Notes under the pieces: model-generated
What the model saw: the letters and a program-made list of their open reading frames with translations, nothing else
What the model was told of the DNA's origin: nothing
Database searches by the model: none
From: Streptomyces anulatus
GTDB taxonomy: Bacteria > Actinomycetota > Actinomycetes > Streptomycetales > Streptomycetaceae
Assembly (NCBI RefSeq): GCF_000721175.1
Contig: NZ_JOEZ01000002.1
Span: 223,414-287,413 of the forward strand
Reading direction: 5' to 3'
Length of the DNA stretch: 64,000 nucleotides
In this document: piece after piece, positions 23,826 to 33,303 of the stretch
Numbering within the stretch: the first letter of the stretch is position 1
Layout of the letters: the number at the start of each line of letters is the position of its first letter
Made by a program: the position numbers and the translations under genes

Positions 23826-25751
23826 TCACTTCCGGTACAACGCCTCGATCTCCCCCGTGAAGTCCCGTGCGATCGCGTCCCGCTTCAGCTTCAGCGACGG
23901 CGTCAGGTGGCCGCTCTCCTCCGTGAAGTCCACCGGCAGGACCGCGAACCTGCGGATCGACTCGGCCCGCGAGACCAGGCGGTTCGCCTCGTCCACCGCC
24001 TTCTGGAGCGAGGTGCGCAGGTCCTCGTCGTGGACCAGGTCCCGCATCGGGATGTCCTGCTTCCTGGTCATCTGGCGCCAGTGGTGGATGCCGTCCGGCT
24101 CCAGGGTGATCAGGGCGGTGATGAACGAGCGGTTGTCGCCGACGACCATGCACTGGCTGACCAGGGGGTGGGCGCGCAGCCAGTCCTCCAGGGGGGCCGG
24201 GGTGACGTTCTTGCCGCCCGACGTGATGATGATGTCCTTCTTGCGGCCCGTGATCGTCAGGTAGCCGTCCTCGTCCAGCGCACCCAGGTCGCCCGTGGGG
24301 AACCAGTCGTCCGGCAGGAGCGCCGGGGTCACCTCCGCCCGCTCGCCGTCCCAGTAGCCCCGGAAGACCTGGCCGCCCTTGAGCAGCACCTCGCCGTCGT
24401 CCGCGATGCGCACCGACGTACCGGGCAGTGGCCAGCCGACCGTGCCCAGGCGGGGTTTGAGGGGCGGGGTCACTGTGTGGGCGGCCGTGGTCTCGGTGAG
24501 ACCGTAGCCCTCGAAGATGCCGATGCCCGCGCCCTCGTAGAACGCGGCGAGGCGGCGGCCCAGCGGGGAGCCGCCGCAGATCACGTACCTCACCCGCCCG
24601 CCGAGCGCCGCCCGGATCCGGCGGTAGACCAGCGGGTCGTACAGGGCGCGGGCGGCACGCAGGCCGAGGCCGGGGCCCGGTCCGGTGCCGTGTTCGGCGG
24701 CCTCCACCGCCTTGCCGTAGCGCTGGGCGATCCGCGCCGCCCGGTCGAACGACGAGGCCCGGCCCATCTTCTCGGCCGTCGCCCGGCCCGTGTTGTAGAC
24801 CTTCTCCAGGACGTACGGGATGGCCAGGAGGAAGGTGGGGCGGAAGCCCGCCAGGTCGGCGAGGAGGTCCTCGGTCTGGATCGACGGCGCGTGGCCCAGG
24901 CGCACCCTCGCCCGCATGCAGCCGATCGCCACCATGCGGCCGAAGACGTGCGAGAGCGGGAGGAAGAGGAGGGTGGAGGCGGGGTCCTTCGAGACCGACT
25001 TGAAGACCGGGTGGAGAAGCTCGATCGCGTTGTCGACCTCGGCGAAGAAGTTGCCGTGGGTCAGGACGCAGCCCTTCGGGCGGCCCGTCGTGCCCGAGGT
25101 GTAGATCAGGGTGGCCGGGCTGTGCGGCTCCAGCGTGGCCCGGCGGGCCGCCACCGCCGCGTCCGGGATGTCCTTGCCCAGCGACTTCAGGTGGCCGATC
25201 GCCCCCGTGTCGAACTGCCACAGGTGCGCCAGGTCGCCGAGCTGCTTGCGCTCCTGGCTGATCAGACGGCCCTGTTCCTTGCTCTCCACCGCGCAGGCCA
25301 CCGCGCCCGAGTTCTGGAGGATCCAGCGGGCCTGGAAGGCGGAGGAGGTGGGGTAGATGGGGACCGTCACCAGCCCGGCCGCCCAGGACGCGAAGTCCAG
25401 CAGCGTCCACTCGTACGTCGTCCGGGCCATGATCGCGACCCGGTCCCCCGCCCGCAGGCCCTCCGCCATCAGGCCCTTGGCGACCGCCAGTACCTCGGCG
25501 GCGAACTCGGCGGCGCTCACGTCCTGCCAGACGCCCTCGGCGTCCTTCCGGCTGAGGACCGCCTCGCCCGGGGCCTCCCGGGCGTTGTCGAACGGGATCT
25601 CGGCCAGCGAGCCGCGCTCCACGGTCGGCGCGAACTTCGGTACGGAAACCTCCTGGACCCTGCCGTCGGGGCCGCGCTTCTTCGTCGGTTCGACCAGGAC
25701 GGGCGGGGATGCGGCAGGCGCGGTTGCGGCGGCGGAAGGTGGCGTTGACAC
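23826..25751 (-). CDS. fadD: Long-chain acyl-CoA synthetase (AMP-binding)
   Basis: A 641-residue adenylate-forming enzyme that activates fatty acids with ATP and CoA. Key blocks are the P-loop 'YTSGTTGRPKG', the A5-type 'GYGLTETTA', 'GDLGALDEDGYLTITGRKKD' with the conserved Asp and Arg, and the late Lys ('SLKLKR'). An N-terminal extension of about 45 residues is rich in Ala/Pro. The GTG start follows GAGGAG. It lies 117 bases downstream of the thiolase on the same strand and is likely co-transcribed. Confidence 0.9.
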   Translation of the reverse strand: MSTPPSAAATAPAASPPVLVEPTKKRGPDGRVQEVSVPKFAPTVERGSLAEIPFDNAREAPGEAVLSRKDAEGVWQDVSAAEFAAEVLAVAKGLMAEGLRAGDRVAIMARTTYEWTLLDFASWAAGLVTVPIYPTSSAFQARWILQNSGAVACAVESKEQGRLISQERKQLGDLAHLWQFDTGAIGHLKSLGKDIPDAAVAARRATLEPHSPATLIYTSGTTGRPKGCVLTHGNFFAEVDNAIELLHPVFKSVSKDPASTLLFLPLSHVFGRMVAIGCMRARVRLGHAPSIQTEDLLADLAGFRPTFLLAIPYVLEKVYNTGRATAEKMGRASSFDRAARIAQRYGKAVEAAEHGTGPGPGLGLRAARALYDPLVYRRIRAALGGRVRYVICGGSPLGRRLAAFYEGAGIGIFEGYGLTETTAAHTVTPPLKPRLGTVGWPLPGTSVRIADDGEVLLKGGQVFRGYWDGERAEVTPALLPDDWFPTGDLGALDEDGYLTITGRKKDIIITSGGKNVTPAPLEDWLRAHPLVSQCMVVGDNRSFITALITLEPDGIHHWRQMTRKQDIPMRDLVHDEDLRTSLQKAVDEANRLVSRAESIRRFAVLPVDFTEESGHLTPSLKLKRDAIARDFTGEIEALYRK

Positions 25752-25868
25752 GTGCGGCTCCTCGGTTCGGGGGTCGGGCGGGTCGGTTCGCCGGGTCGTC
25801 CGTCCGGCAGGGCAGCAGAAGAAGCAGGAGAGGCAGGAGGGACAGCCAAGGCAGGAGAAGGAAGCAGG

Positions 25869-27164
25869 TCAGGGGCGTTCCAGGATCGCCGTCACCCCCT
25901 GGCCGCCCGCCGCGCAGACCGAGATCAGTCCCCGGCCCGGGCCGTCCCGTTCGGCGAGGAGCTTCGCCAGCGTCGCCACGATCCGGGCGCCCGTGGCGGC
26001 GAAGGGGTGGCCGGTGGCCAGGGAGGAGCCGGCCACGTTCAGGCGGGTCCGGTCCACCGGGGCCAGGCCCTGCTTCTCCCAGGCCGCGAGGGTGGCCAGC
26101 ACCTGGGAGGCGAACGCCTCGTGGATCTCGTAGAGGTCGAAGTCCTCGATGCCGAGACCGGCCCGCTCCAGCAGGCGCGGCACCGCGTACGCCGGGGCCA
26201 TGAGGAGGCCGTCGTCGCCGTCCACGTAGTCCACCGCCGCCGTCTCGTACAGAGAGAGGTAGGCCAGCGGTTCGAGGCCCCGCTCCTCGGCCCACCCCTC
26301 CGTCGCCAGCAGGACCGTCGCCGCCCCGTCGGTGAGCGGCGTCGAATTACCCGCCGTCATCGTGGGGTCGGGCTCGGAGGTCCCGAACACCGGCTTCAGG
26401 CGCGCCAGTTTCCCGGCCGTCGAGTCCGGGCGCAGGTTCTGGTCGCGGTCCAGGCCCCGGTAGGGGACCACCAGGTCGTCCAGGAAGCCCCGTTCGTATG
26501 CCGCCGCCAGGCGCTGGTGGCTCGTCGCGGCCAGTTGGTCCTGGTCCTCCCTGCGCACCGCCCAGCGGCGCGCGGTGACGGCGGCGTGCTCGCCCATCGA
26601 CAGGCCGGTGCGGGGTTCGGCGTTGCGCGGGATGTCCGGGACGAGGTGGCGGGGGCGGACCGCGGCCAGGGCCCTCAGGCGGGCGCCCGCCGTCTTCGCG
26701 CGGCGGGCGGCGAGCAGGATGCGGCGCAGTTCGTCGTTGACGCCGAGCGGGGCGTCGCTGGTCGTGTCGGAGCCGCCCGCGATCGCCGAGTCGGCGGCCC
26801 CGAGCGCGATCGTGTTCGCGGCGGCGATCACCGCCTGGAGGCCCGTGCCGCACGCCTGCTGGATGTCGTACGCCGGGGTGCGCGGGTCGAGCGCGGAGCC
26901 GAGAACGGTCTCCCTCGCCAGGTTGAAGTCGCGGCTGTGCTTGAGGACCGCGCCCGCGACGAACGTCCCGACCCGGTCGCCGGCCAGGCCGTACCGCTCC
27001 ACCAGGCCGTCCAGCGCGGCCGTCAGCAGATCCTGGTTGGAGGCGGTCGCGTACGGGCCGTCGGAGCGGGCGAACGGGGTGCGGCTGCCGCCGATGACCG
27101 CCACGCGGCGCGGCTGGGGCAGGGGGAGCGGAACCAACGGGCGCGGCGTCGTCACGGTGACCAT
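25869..27164 (-). CDS. Acetyl-CoA acyltransferase (thiolase)
   Basis: A 431-residue thiolase with the acyl-enzyme Cys in QQACGTGLQA, the His of NVAGSSLATGHPFAATGAR, and the second Cys in CAAGGQG. It may run beta-oxidation or the reverse. The arrangement with a FabG4-like reductase and a MaoC hydratase matches a conserved actinobacterial locus (compare fadA2-fabG4-htdX in mycobacteria). It diverges from fabG4 across a 100-base operator-bearing gap. The chosen ATG is the first in frame. Confidence 0.9.
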   Translation of the reverse strand: MVTVTTPRPLVPLPLPQPRRVAVIGGSRTPFARSDGPYATASNQDLLTAALDGLVERYGLAGDRVGTFVAGAVLKHSRDFNLARETVLGSALDPRTPAYDIQQACGTGLQAVIAAANTIALGAADSAIAGGSDTTSDAPLGVNDELRRILLAARRAKTAGARLRALAAVRPRHLVPDIPRNAEPRTGLSMGEHAAVTARRWAVRREDQDQLAATSHQRLAAAYERGFLDDLVVPYRGLDRDQNLRPDSTAGKLARLKPVFGTSEPDPTMTAGNSTPLTDGAATVLLATEGWAEERGLEPLAYLSLYETAAVDYVDGDDGLLMAPAYAVPRLLERAGLGIEDFDLYEIHEAFASQVLATLAAWEKQGLAPVDRTRLNVAGSSLATGHPFAATGARIVATLAKLLAERDGPGRGLISVCAAGGQGVTAILERP

Positions 27165-27215
27165 CTCGTCTCGGTCGGTCCGGGATCGTTCATCTCGACC
27201 AGCTCCTGACTCTTC

Positions 27216-27236
27216 AGTAACCTTACTCCAGAGTAA
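27216..27236. promoter_or_regulatory. Overlapping inverted repeats, candidate TetR operator
   Basis: TTACTC-CA-GAGTAA (27223-27236) is a perfect inverted repeat, and AGTAA-CC-TTACT (27216-27227) overlaps it. The site lies centrally between the divergent thiolase and fabG4 genes. The TetR protein at 29.5-30.2 kb is the natural candidate regulator. A related site occurs at 34511-34525. Confidence 0.6.
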
Positions 27237-27264
27237 ATCTACGACCGAGCAGGGAGTCAGGACA

Positions 27265-28590
27265 ATGGCCGATCGCTATCTGCACCTCACCGGCACAGCA
27301 CCCGGCCGCTTCCTCACCCGCCGGCTCGGCCTGCCGCAGCCCGCCCCGCTGCGCCGCTGGACCCTGGAGACGCCGAGCCTGGACGGACCGCTGCTGCACC
27401 TGACCGCCGGAGCATCGGCGATCCGGGGCGAGCTGGCGAAGGTGCTGGCCGCGACCGGGCTCACGGTCGAGGCGCAGGCCGCCCGGCCCGCGGGAATCGT
27501 GCTGGACGCCACCGGGGTCACCTCCGCCCAGGGCCTCGCCGAGGTGCACGCCGCCCTCCATCCCGTCGTACGGTCGCAGGCTCCCGGTGGCCGGATCGTC
27601 GTCATCGGCACGCCCCCGTCCTCCGAGGACCACCATCAGGCCGCTGCCCAGCAGGCGTTGGAGGGTTTCGTCCGGTCGCTGGGCAAGGAGATCGGACGCG
27701 GATCCACCGCACAGCTCCTGCGGATTCCGGCCGGCGCCGAACCGGTGTCCGCCGAGTCCACCCTCCGCTTCCTCCTCTCCCCCCGGTCCGCCTACGTCAG
27801 CGGCCAGGTGATCGAGCTGACCTCCGCCGCACCGGACCCCGTGGCCGACCGGTACGCCCCGCTCGCCGGCCGTACCGCCCTGGTCACCGGGGCGGCCCGG
27901 GGCATCGGCGCGACCGTCGCCTCGGTGCTGGCCCGCGACGGGGCCCACGTGATCGTGCTGGACGTCCCCCAGGCCCAGGACGACCTGGTGCGCACCGCCG
28001 ACCGACTCGGGGCCACCGCGCTGCCGCTGGACATCACCGCACCCGACGCCGCGGTCCGCATCGCCGCCGCCGCCGCACCGGACGGGCTCGACGTCCTCGT
28101 CCACAACGCGGGCATCACCCGCGACCGCCGCCTCGCCAACATGCCGGCCGACCGCTGGGCCCAGGTCATCGAGGTCAACCTCGACAGCGTGCTCCGCACC
28201 ACCGACGAGCTCCTGGCCTCGGGCACCCTCAACCGGGGCGGCCGGATCGTCGCCACCGCCTCCATCGCGGGCATCGCGGGCAACGACGGCCAGACCAACT
28301 ACGCGGCCAGCAAGGCGGGCGTCATCGGTCTCGTCCGCTCGCTCGGCCCGCGCGCAGCCGCCGCGCACGGGGTCACCGTCAACGCGGTGGCCCCCGGGTT
28401 CATCGAGACGAGGATGACGGCGGCCGTGCCGTTCCTCATCCGCGAGGCGGGCCGCCGGCTGAACTCCCTTTCCCAGGGCGGGCTCCCGGCCGACGTCGCC
28501 GAGGCCGTCGCCTGGTTCGCGCAGCCCGACTCCACCGCCGTCAACGGCCAGGTGCTGCGCGTCTGCGGCCAGAGCCTGCTGGGGGCGTGA
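27265..28590 (+). CDS. fabG4: FabG4-like 3-oxoacyl reductase (SDR)
   Basis: A 441-residue protein, about twice the usual SDR length: an N-terminal degenerate Rossmann half (1-200) and a C-terminal active half with TGAARGIG (cofactor), 'NAGITRD' and 'YAASKAG'. This two-part layout is that of high-molecular-weight FabG (FabG4), which reduces 3-oxoacyl thioesters with NADH. The ATG at 27265 follows a GGGAG ribosome site. The stop overlaps the MaoC start by GTGA. Confidence 0.88.
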   Translation: MADRYLHLTGTAPGRFLTRRLGLPQPAPLRRWTLETPSLDGPLLHLTAGASAIRGELAKVLAATGLTVEAQAARPAGIVLDATGVTSAQGLAEVHAALHPVVRSQAPGGRIVVIGTPPSSEDHHQAAAQQALEGFVRSLGKEIGRGSTAQLLRIPAGAEPVSAESTLRFLLSPRSAYVSGQVIELTSAAPDPVADRYAPLAGRTALVTGAARGIGATVASVLARDGAHVIVLDVPQAQDDLVRTADRLGATALPLDITAPDAAVRIAAAAAPDGLDVLVHNAGITRDRRLANMPADRWAQVIEVNLDSVLRTTDELLASGTLNRGGRIVATASIAGIAGNDGQTNYAASKAGVIGLVRSLGPRAAAAHGVTVNAVAPGFIETRMTAAVPFLIREAGRRLNSLSQGGLPADVAEAVAWFAQPDSTAVNGQVLRVCGQSLLGA

Positions 28591-29462
28591 GCCCGATGAC
28601 CCCACTCAGCGCCTCGCTCGTGCGCGGGGCCCTCACTTCGCCGTTCAAGCGGGCCGGGCGGCCGGACGCCACCCTGCCCCCGGGCCGCCTCACCAGCCCG
28701 GCGGCGGCCGTCGCACCCGGCCCCCTCGCCGCGTACGGCAGGATCTGCGGGTTCCCGGAGAGCGGGCCGCTTCCGCTCACGTACCCGCATGTGCCGGCCT
28801 TCCCGCTCACCATGCGGCTGATGGCCGGCCGCGCCTTCCCGCTGCCGGTGCTCGGGCTCGTCCACACCTGGATCGAGATCACCCCGCACCGGGCCGTGGA
28901 CCCCGCGGAGCCGCTCGAACTGACCGTGTACGCCGACGGGTTGACCCCGCACAGGCGGGGCACCGAGGTCACGATGGCGACCGAGGCGCGGGTGGGCGGG
29001 GAGCTGGTGTGGGAGTCCCGCAGCGGCTATCTGTCCCGGCACCGGCAGGAGACGGTTCCCCCGGCGACGGCGGACCGGGCCACGGCTTCACGCACGTCCG
29101 CCCCGGCCGCCGCCCCGGCCGCCGAGGGTCTGCCCGCCGTCGCCGAGTGGCGGCTGCCCGGCGACCTCGGGCGGCGGTACGGAGCCGTCTCCGGCGACCG
29201 CAACCCCATCCACCTGCACCCGCTGACCGCCCGGCTGTTCGGCTTCCCCCGCGCCATCGCGCACGGCATGTGGACGGTGGCGCGCTGCCTCGCCGAGGCC
29301 GGGGACCCGGCCGGAATCCGCACCGTACGGGCCGAGTTCAGGGCACCTGTCCTGCTGCCCGCCACCGTGACGTACGCGGCCGACGCCACCGGAAACGCCT
29401 TCGCGCTGCGCGGGGCCGAGGGGCGGGTGCACCTCGTGGGGTCCGTGGACCGGAGCGGCTAG
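28587..29462 (+). CDS. MaoC-type (R)-enoyl hydratase (HtdX-like)
   Basis: A 291-residue double hot-dog protein. The second half has the hydratase motif 'YGAVSGDRNPIHLHPLTARL' with catalytic Asp and His, and 'AIAHGMWTVAR'. The first half is degenerate ('PLTYPHVPAFPLTMRLM'), as in HtdX-type enzymes. It would hydrate enoyl thioesters to substrates for FabG4. The GTG at 28587 overlaps the fabG4 stop; ATG 28596 is the alternative. Its TAG stop lies inside a bidirectional terminator. Confidence 0.88.
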   Translation: MSPMTPLSASLVRGALTSPFKRAGRPDATLPPGRLTSPAAAVAPGPLAAYGRICGFPESGPLPLTYPHVPAFPLTMRLMAGRAFPLPVLGLVHTWIEITPHRAVDPAEPLELTVYADGLTPHRRGTEVTMATEARVGGELVWESRSGYLSRHRQETVPPATADRATASRTSAPAAAPAAEGLPAVAEWRLPGDLGRRYGAVSGDRNPIHLHPLTARLFGFPRAIAHGMWTVARCLAEAGDPAGIRTVRAEFRAPVLLPATVTYAADATGNAFALRGAEGRVHLVGSVDRSG

Positions 29463-29527
29463 GAACTGTCTCACGATTCCCGCGGCCGCCCTGCGGGCGA
29501 CGGCGGGAATCGTCAGACAGTTCCTAG
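29459..29527. terminator. Bidirectional terminator containing both stop codons
   Basis: CTAGGAACTGTC (29459-29470) pairs with GACAGTTCCTAG (29516-29527), and CGATTCCCGC (29474-29483) with GCGGGAATCG (29503-29512). The MaoC stop (29460-29462) and the TetR stop (29526-29524) are part of the two arms. The structure ends both converging genes exactly. Confidence 0.88.
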
Positions 29528-30168
29528 GAAGCCGGGGGCGTCCACGGGCGGGCGTGCATCAGGTTCTCCAGGCCCGCCCAGGCGAAGTTCATCAGGGTCG
29601 CCGCGGCCTCCTTCGCCGAGACGTCCGGGGTGACGTTGGCCCAGCCCGCCAGCGACTCCGCGGCCCCCACCAGGGCCTGGGCGAGGCCCGCCACGTCCCG
29701 GTCCGCGAGTGCGGGGTCGCTGTGGGCCTCGCGGGCGGCGGCCCCGATCAGGCCCGTCACGAACGCGACGATCTCATCGCGCATACCGCCGACCTCGCTG
29801 ACGAACGGCTCCCCGTGCGAGCGGGCCTGGCGGTGCAGGACCGACCAGCCGTCCGGGTTCTCCGCGGTATGGAGGAAGAACGCCCTCAGCCCCGACCACA
29901 GTTGGCCGTCGGCCGGCAGCCCCGGCTCCACCCCGGATCGGACCGCCTCCAGCAGGGCCTTCGCCTCGCGGCGGATGCAGGCGGAGAACAGCTCTTCCTT
30001 GGAGTTCAGGTACAGGTAGACCAACGGCTTGGAGACGCCCGCCAGCTCGGCGATCTCGTCCATCGAGGCAGCCCGGTAGCCGCGCTGCCCGAAGGTCCGC
30101 ACCGCGGCGTCCATCATCTGCTGCTCGCGCACGGCGCGCGGCATCCGCTTGCTCTTCACTGCACCCAC
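29524..30168 (-). CDS. TetR-family regulator
   Basis: A 214-residue regulator: basic N-terminus, helix-turn-helix in 'YRAASMDEIAELAGVSKPLVYLYLNSKEELF' (split here: DNA-contact part 'AELAGVSKPLVYLYLN'), then a helical ligand domain. GTG 30168 was chosen because it has GGAGGA nine bases upstream; GTG 30159 and ATG 30144 are later options. It converges on the hydratase gene and is the likely regulator of the fatty-acid genes, possibly through the repeats at 27.2 kb. Confidence 0.87.
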   Translation of the reverse strand: MGAVKSKRMPRAVREQQMMDAAVRTFGQRGYRAASMDEIAELAGVSKPLVYLYLNSKEELFSACIRREAKALLEAVRSGVEPGLPADGQLWSGLRAFFLHTAENPDGWSVLHRQARSHGEPFVSEVGGMRDEIVAFVTGLIGAAAREAHSDPALADRDVAGLAQALVGAAESLAGWANVTPDVSAKEAAATLMNFAWAGLENLMHARPWTPPAS

Positions 30169-30367
30169 GTCCGGCTTCCTCCCCGCCCCACTGCCCTGCT
30201 CACCGCCCAGAGTACGGCGGCGTGCGGCGCGGCGTCGCAGGGAGCGATCACCCGCGGAAGGGATGGCCTGTTGCCACCCGCGGACGAGGAGGGTCGTCCC
30301 CTGGACCGACACCGGCTCCACCCGGCGTCCGATGTGCCCGCCCGGTCACCCCCCTAGCTTTACGGAC

Positions 30368-31606
30368 ATGACGATCCTCCTTCGGAACAGGCCGGCCGCG
30401 ACCGCCGCGGTGCTCGCCCTGGCCGCCCTGGCCACCCTGGCCGGGACAGGTGTGCCCGCCTCGGCGTCCGGCCCGGCGCCGGCACCGGCCGCTGCCACGC
30501 TCGCTCCCGCTCCCGGCGACCTCGCCTTACCGTCCGCGCTGACGCTTCCCCGCCCGACCGGCTCGTACGCCATCGGCCGCGACACCCTCTTCCTGACCGA
30601 CCACGCGCGGCCCGACCCCTGGGTACCGGCCGCCGGGCCACGCCAGTTGCTGGTGTCGATCCACTACCCGGCCCGCCTCGGCAGCGGCGGCGACCCCGCC
30701 CCGTACATGACGACGGAGGAAGCGCGGCTGATGCTCGCGCAGCGCGGGCTGGAGGACGTCGTGCCGGCCGGCCTCGTCGGCTCCACCCGCACCCATGCCC
30801 GTAGCGCCGCCCGGCCTGCCCCGGGACGCTTCCCGCTGGTCATGCTCTCCCCCGGCTTCGGCACACCGCGGGCCACGCTGACCGGGCTCGCGGAGGAACT
30901 GGCGAGCCGCGGTTACGTCGTGGCGACCGCGGACCACCCGTACGAGACGACCGGTACGCAGCTGCCCGACGGGCGGGTCCTCACCTGTGCCGCCTGCGAC
31001 CGGGTCGACGCGCAGCCCGACGACGACGCCCGGAAAAAGGTCCTGGCCGCCGTCTCCACCGGGCGGGCCGCCGACTTCTCGTTCCTGCTGGACCGGCTGA
31101 CGGGCCCGCGCCCGGCGTGGCGGCACGCCCGGACGATCGACCCGCGCCGGGTGGGCATGGCGGGCCACTCCATCGGGGGCAACGCGGCCGCCTCCACGAT
31201 GGCCGCCGACCGCCGGGTGGACGCCGGCGTCAACATGGACGGCACGTTCTTCGACCCGGTGCCCGCCCGGGGACTGGGCGGGCGGCCGTTCCTGATGCTG
31301 GGGACCGATCCCGGGCACGGGCCCGGCGGCGACACGTCCTGGGACAAGGGCTGGGACCGGCTCGGCGGCTGGAAGCGGTGGCTGACGGTGCGGGACTCCG
31401 GGCACTTCACGTTCACGGACACCCCGGAGATCGGTGAGCAGCTCGGCATCGAGGACCCGGACGCGCCGCTCTCCGCGGCCCGTTCGACCACGATCACCAG
31501 GAGCTATGTGACCGCCTTCTTCGACCGGAGCCTGCGTGGCCGGCCGGCCCGGCTGCTGAACGGCCCGACCCCGGCCAACCCCGAGGTCCTCTTCCAGCGC
31601 CCCTGA
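30368..31606 (+). CDS. Secreted alpha/beta hydrolase, PAF-acetylhydrolase/lipase-like
   Basis: A 412-residue exported hydrolase. Residues 1-32 form a Sec signal (cut near ASA). The nucleophile elbow is GHSIGG, with the oxyanion segment 'LVMLSPGFG' and the late His in 'VRDSGHFTFTD'. The segment 'YPARLGSGG...' and 'YVVATADHPYETTGTQLPDG' resembles the platelet-activating factor acetylhydrolase plasma type. The substrate is unknown. ATG 30368 has no ribosome site; TAGCTT at 30355-30360 lies eight bases upstream, so the transcript may be leaderless. Confidence 0.83.
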   Translation: MTILLRNRPAATAAVLALAALATLAGTGVPASASGPAPAPAAATLAPAPGDLALPSALTLPRPTGSYAIGRDTLFLTDHARPDPWVPAAGPRQLLVSIHYPARLGSGGDPAPYMTTEEARLMLAQRGLEDVVPAGLVGSTRTHARSAARPAPGRFPLVMLSPGFGTPRATLTGLAEELASRGYVVATADHPYETTGTQLPDGRVLTCAACDRVDAQPDDDARKKVLAAVSTGRAADFSFLLDRLTGPRPAWRHARTIDPRRVGMAGHSIGGNAAASTMAADRRVDAGVNMDGTFFDPVPARGLGGRPFLMLGTDPGHGPGGDTSWDKGWDRLGGWKRWLTVRDSGHFTFTDTPEIGEQLGIEDPDAPLSAARSTTITRSYVTAFFDRSLRGRPARLLNGPTPANPEVLFQRP

Positions 31607-31620
31607 CCGTTCGGGGAACA

Positions 31621-31669
31621 CGACGGCGCCCCCGGTCCACGTACAGAGACGTGGGATCCGGGGGCGTCG
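31621..31669. terminator. Terminator between convergent hydrolase and symporter genes
   Basis: The arms CCCCCGG (31629-31635)/CCGGGGG (31658-31664) and CCACGT (31637-31642)/ACGTGG (31649-31654), with flanking GACG/CGTC pairing, form a long hairpin between the two converging stops. Confidence 0.8.
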
Positions 31670-31695
31670 TCAGGGACGCTCGCCGCCATGAGGCG

Positions 31696-33069
31696 CTACG
31701 CGGTGACCGGCACCGCGTCCTTGGGCGCCGCGACCTCGTCCCGGTCGGCGTCGCCGAAGGCGTCGATCGGGGAGGACGAGGCGGAGTTGTACGCGTCGTG
31801 GTCGAGGATCTTCTCCCGGGCCGCGACGATCACCGGGATCAGCGCCTGGCCGGCCACGTTGGTGGCGGTGCGCATCATGTCCAGGATCGGGTCGATGGCC
31901 ATCAGCAGGCCGACGCCCTCCAGCGGGAGGCCCAGCGTGGACAGGGTGAGGGTCAGCATGACCGTAGCGCCGGTGAGGCCGGCGGTGGCCGCCGAGCCGA
32001 TCACCGAGACGAAGGCGATCAGCAGGTAGTCGCCGATGCCCAGCTGCACGTCGAAGATCTGCGCGATGAAGATCGCCGCCAGCGCCGGGTAGATCGCGGC
32101 GCAGCCGTCCATCTTCGTGGTCGCGCCGAACGGGACGGCGAAGGAGGCGTACTCCTTCGGAACGCCGAGGCGCTCGGTGACCCGCTGGGTGACCGGCATG
32201 GTGCCGACCGAGGAGCGGGAGACGAAGGCCAGCTGGATCGCGGGCCAGGCGCCCTTGAAGAACTGGAGCGGGCTGACCTTGGCGACGGTGGCCAGGAGCA
32301 GCGGGTACACGCCGAACATCACCAGGGCGCAGCCGATGTAGACGTCGGCGGTGAAGGTCGCGTACTTGCCGATGAGGTCCCAGCCGTAGTCGGCGATGGC
32401 GTAGCCGATGAGGCCGACGGTGCCGATCGGGGCGAGGCGGATGACCCACCACAGAGCCTTCTGGAGCAGCTCCAGGATCGACTGGCTGAGGGTGAGGATC
32501 GGCTTGGCCTTCTCGCCGAGCTTGAGGGCGGCGATGCCGGCGACGGCGGCCATGAACACGATCTGGAGCACGTTCAGCTCGGTGAACGGCGTGATCACGT
32601 CGTCCGGGACGATGCCGGTCAGGAAGTCGATCCAGCTGCCCTTGGTCTCGGAGAGCGCGCCGTCCTTCGGCGTGAGGCCGGTGCCGGAGCCCGGGTTGGT
32701 GACCAGGCCGATCGTGAGGCCGATGGCGACCGCGATCAGCGAGGTGATCATGAACCAGAGCAGGGTGCGGGTCGCGAGCCGGGCGGCGTTGTTGACCTGG
32801 CGCAGGTTGGTGATCGACACGAGGATCGCGAAGAAGACCAGCGGGGCGACGGCCAGCTTCAGCAGCTGGACGAAGAGCGAGCCGATCTCGTCGAGGGTGG
32901 TGACGAGCCAGCCGAGGTCCTGGCTGCGGGCCAGCCAGCCCAGCAGCACACCGAGGACCAGACCGGTGACGATCTGGGCCCAGAACGGGACCTTGGGTAT
33001 GCGGGAACCGGAGCCGGAGCCGGTGGGCTGCTCGGCCTCGGGCGCGGCGGACGCGGGATTCGCGGACAC
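31696..33069 (-). CDS. Dicarboxylate/amino acid:cation symporter (DctA/GltP type)
   Basis: A 457-residue membrane protein of the DAACS family that imports C4-dicarboxylates, glutamate or aspartate with protons or sodium. The family signatures are the Ser-rich re-entrant loop 'SRSSVGTMPVT', 'PFGATTKMDGCA', and the 'DPILDMMRTATNVAGQAL' helix with the ion- and substrate-binding Asp, Arg and Asn. The GTG at 33069 follows GGAG at seven bases; the frame is open upstream but without support. A promoter with an overlapping palindrome lies about 240 bases upstream. Confidence 0.9.
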   Translation of the reverse strand: MSANPASAAPEAEQPTGSGSGSRIPKVPFWAQIVTGLVLGVLLGWLARSQDLGWLVTTLDEIGSLFVQLLKLAVAPLVFFAILVSITNLRQVNNAARLATRTLLWFMITSLIAVAIGLTIGLVTNPGSGTGLTPKDGALSETKGSWIDFLTGIVPDDVITPFTELNVLQIVFMAAVAGIAALKLGEKAKPILTLSQSILELLQKALWWVIRLAPIGTVGLIGYAIADYGWDLIGKYATFTADVYIGCALVMFGVYPLLLATVAKVSPLQFFKGAWPAIQLAFVSRSSVGTMPVTQRVTERLGVPKEYASFAVPFGATTKMDGCAAIYPALAAIFIAQIFDVQLGIGDYLLIAFVSVIGSAATAGLTGATVMLTLTLSTLGLPLEGVGLLMAIDPILDMMRTATNVAGQALIPVIVAAREKILDHDAYNSASSSPIDAFGDADRDEVAAPKDAVPVTA

Positions 33070-33303
33070 GGACACACTCCAGTCGGGGACGCATCGGGAC
33101 GCACGGAGGTATCCGTACGGACGTGCGGTGGAACGGGGACGGGGTCGCGGCGCCCGCGTCAGGGGCGGCGCCGCTGCATGATGCCGAATCAGACCTTGCG
33201 GCAACAGACCGCGGACATACAGCGGCAGAGATCGACATGCAGGCGCGCCACGAGCGGGATGCTCGCGGCATGACGGAGGCGCACAGCTGTCTTCACGTCG
33301 AAT

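Noticed and set aside
25752..25868. GCAGGAG-type purine repeats between thiolase and acyl-CoA synthetase genes as a possible repeat array
   Set aside because: Irregular low-complexity DNA without fixed unit or spacing; a short intergenic spacer in an operon.
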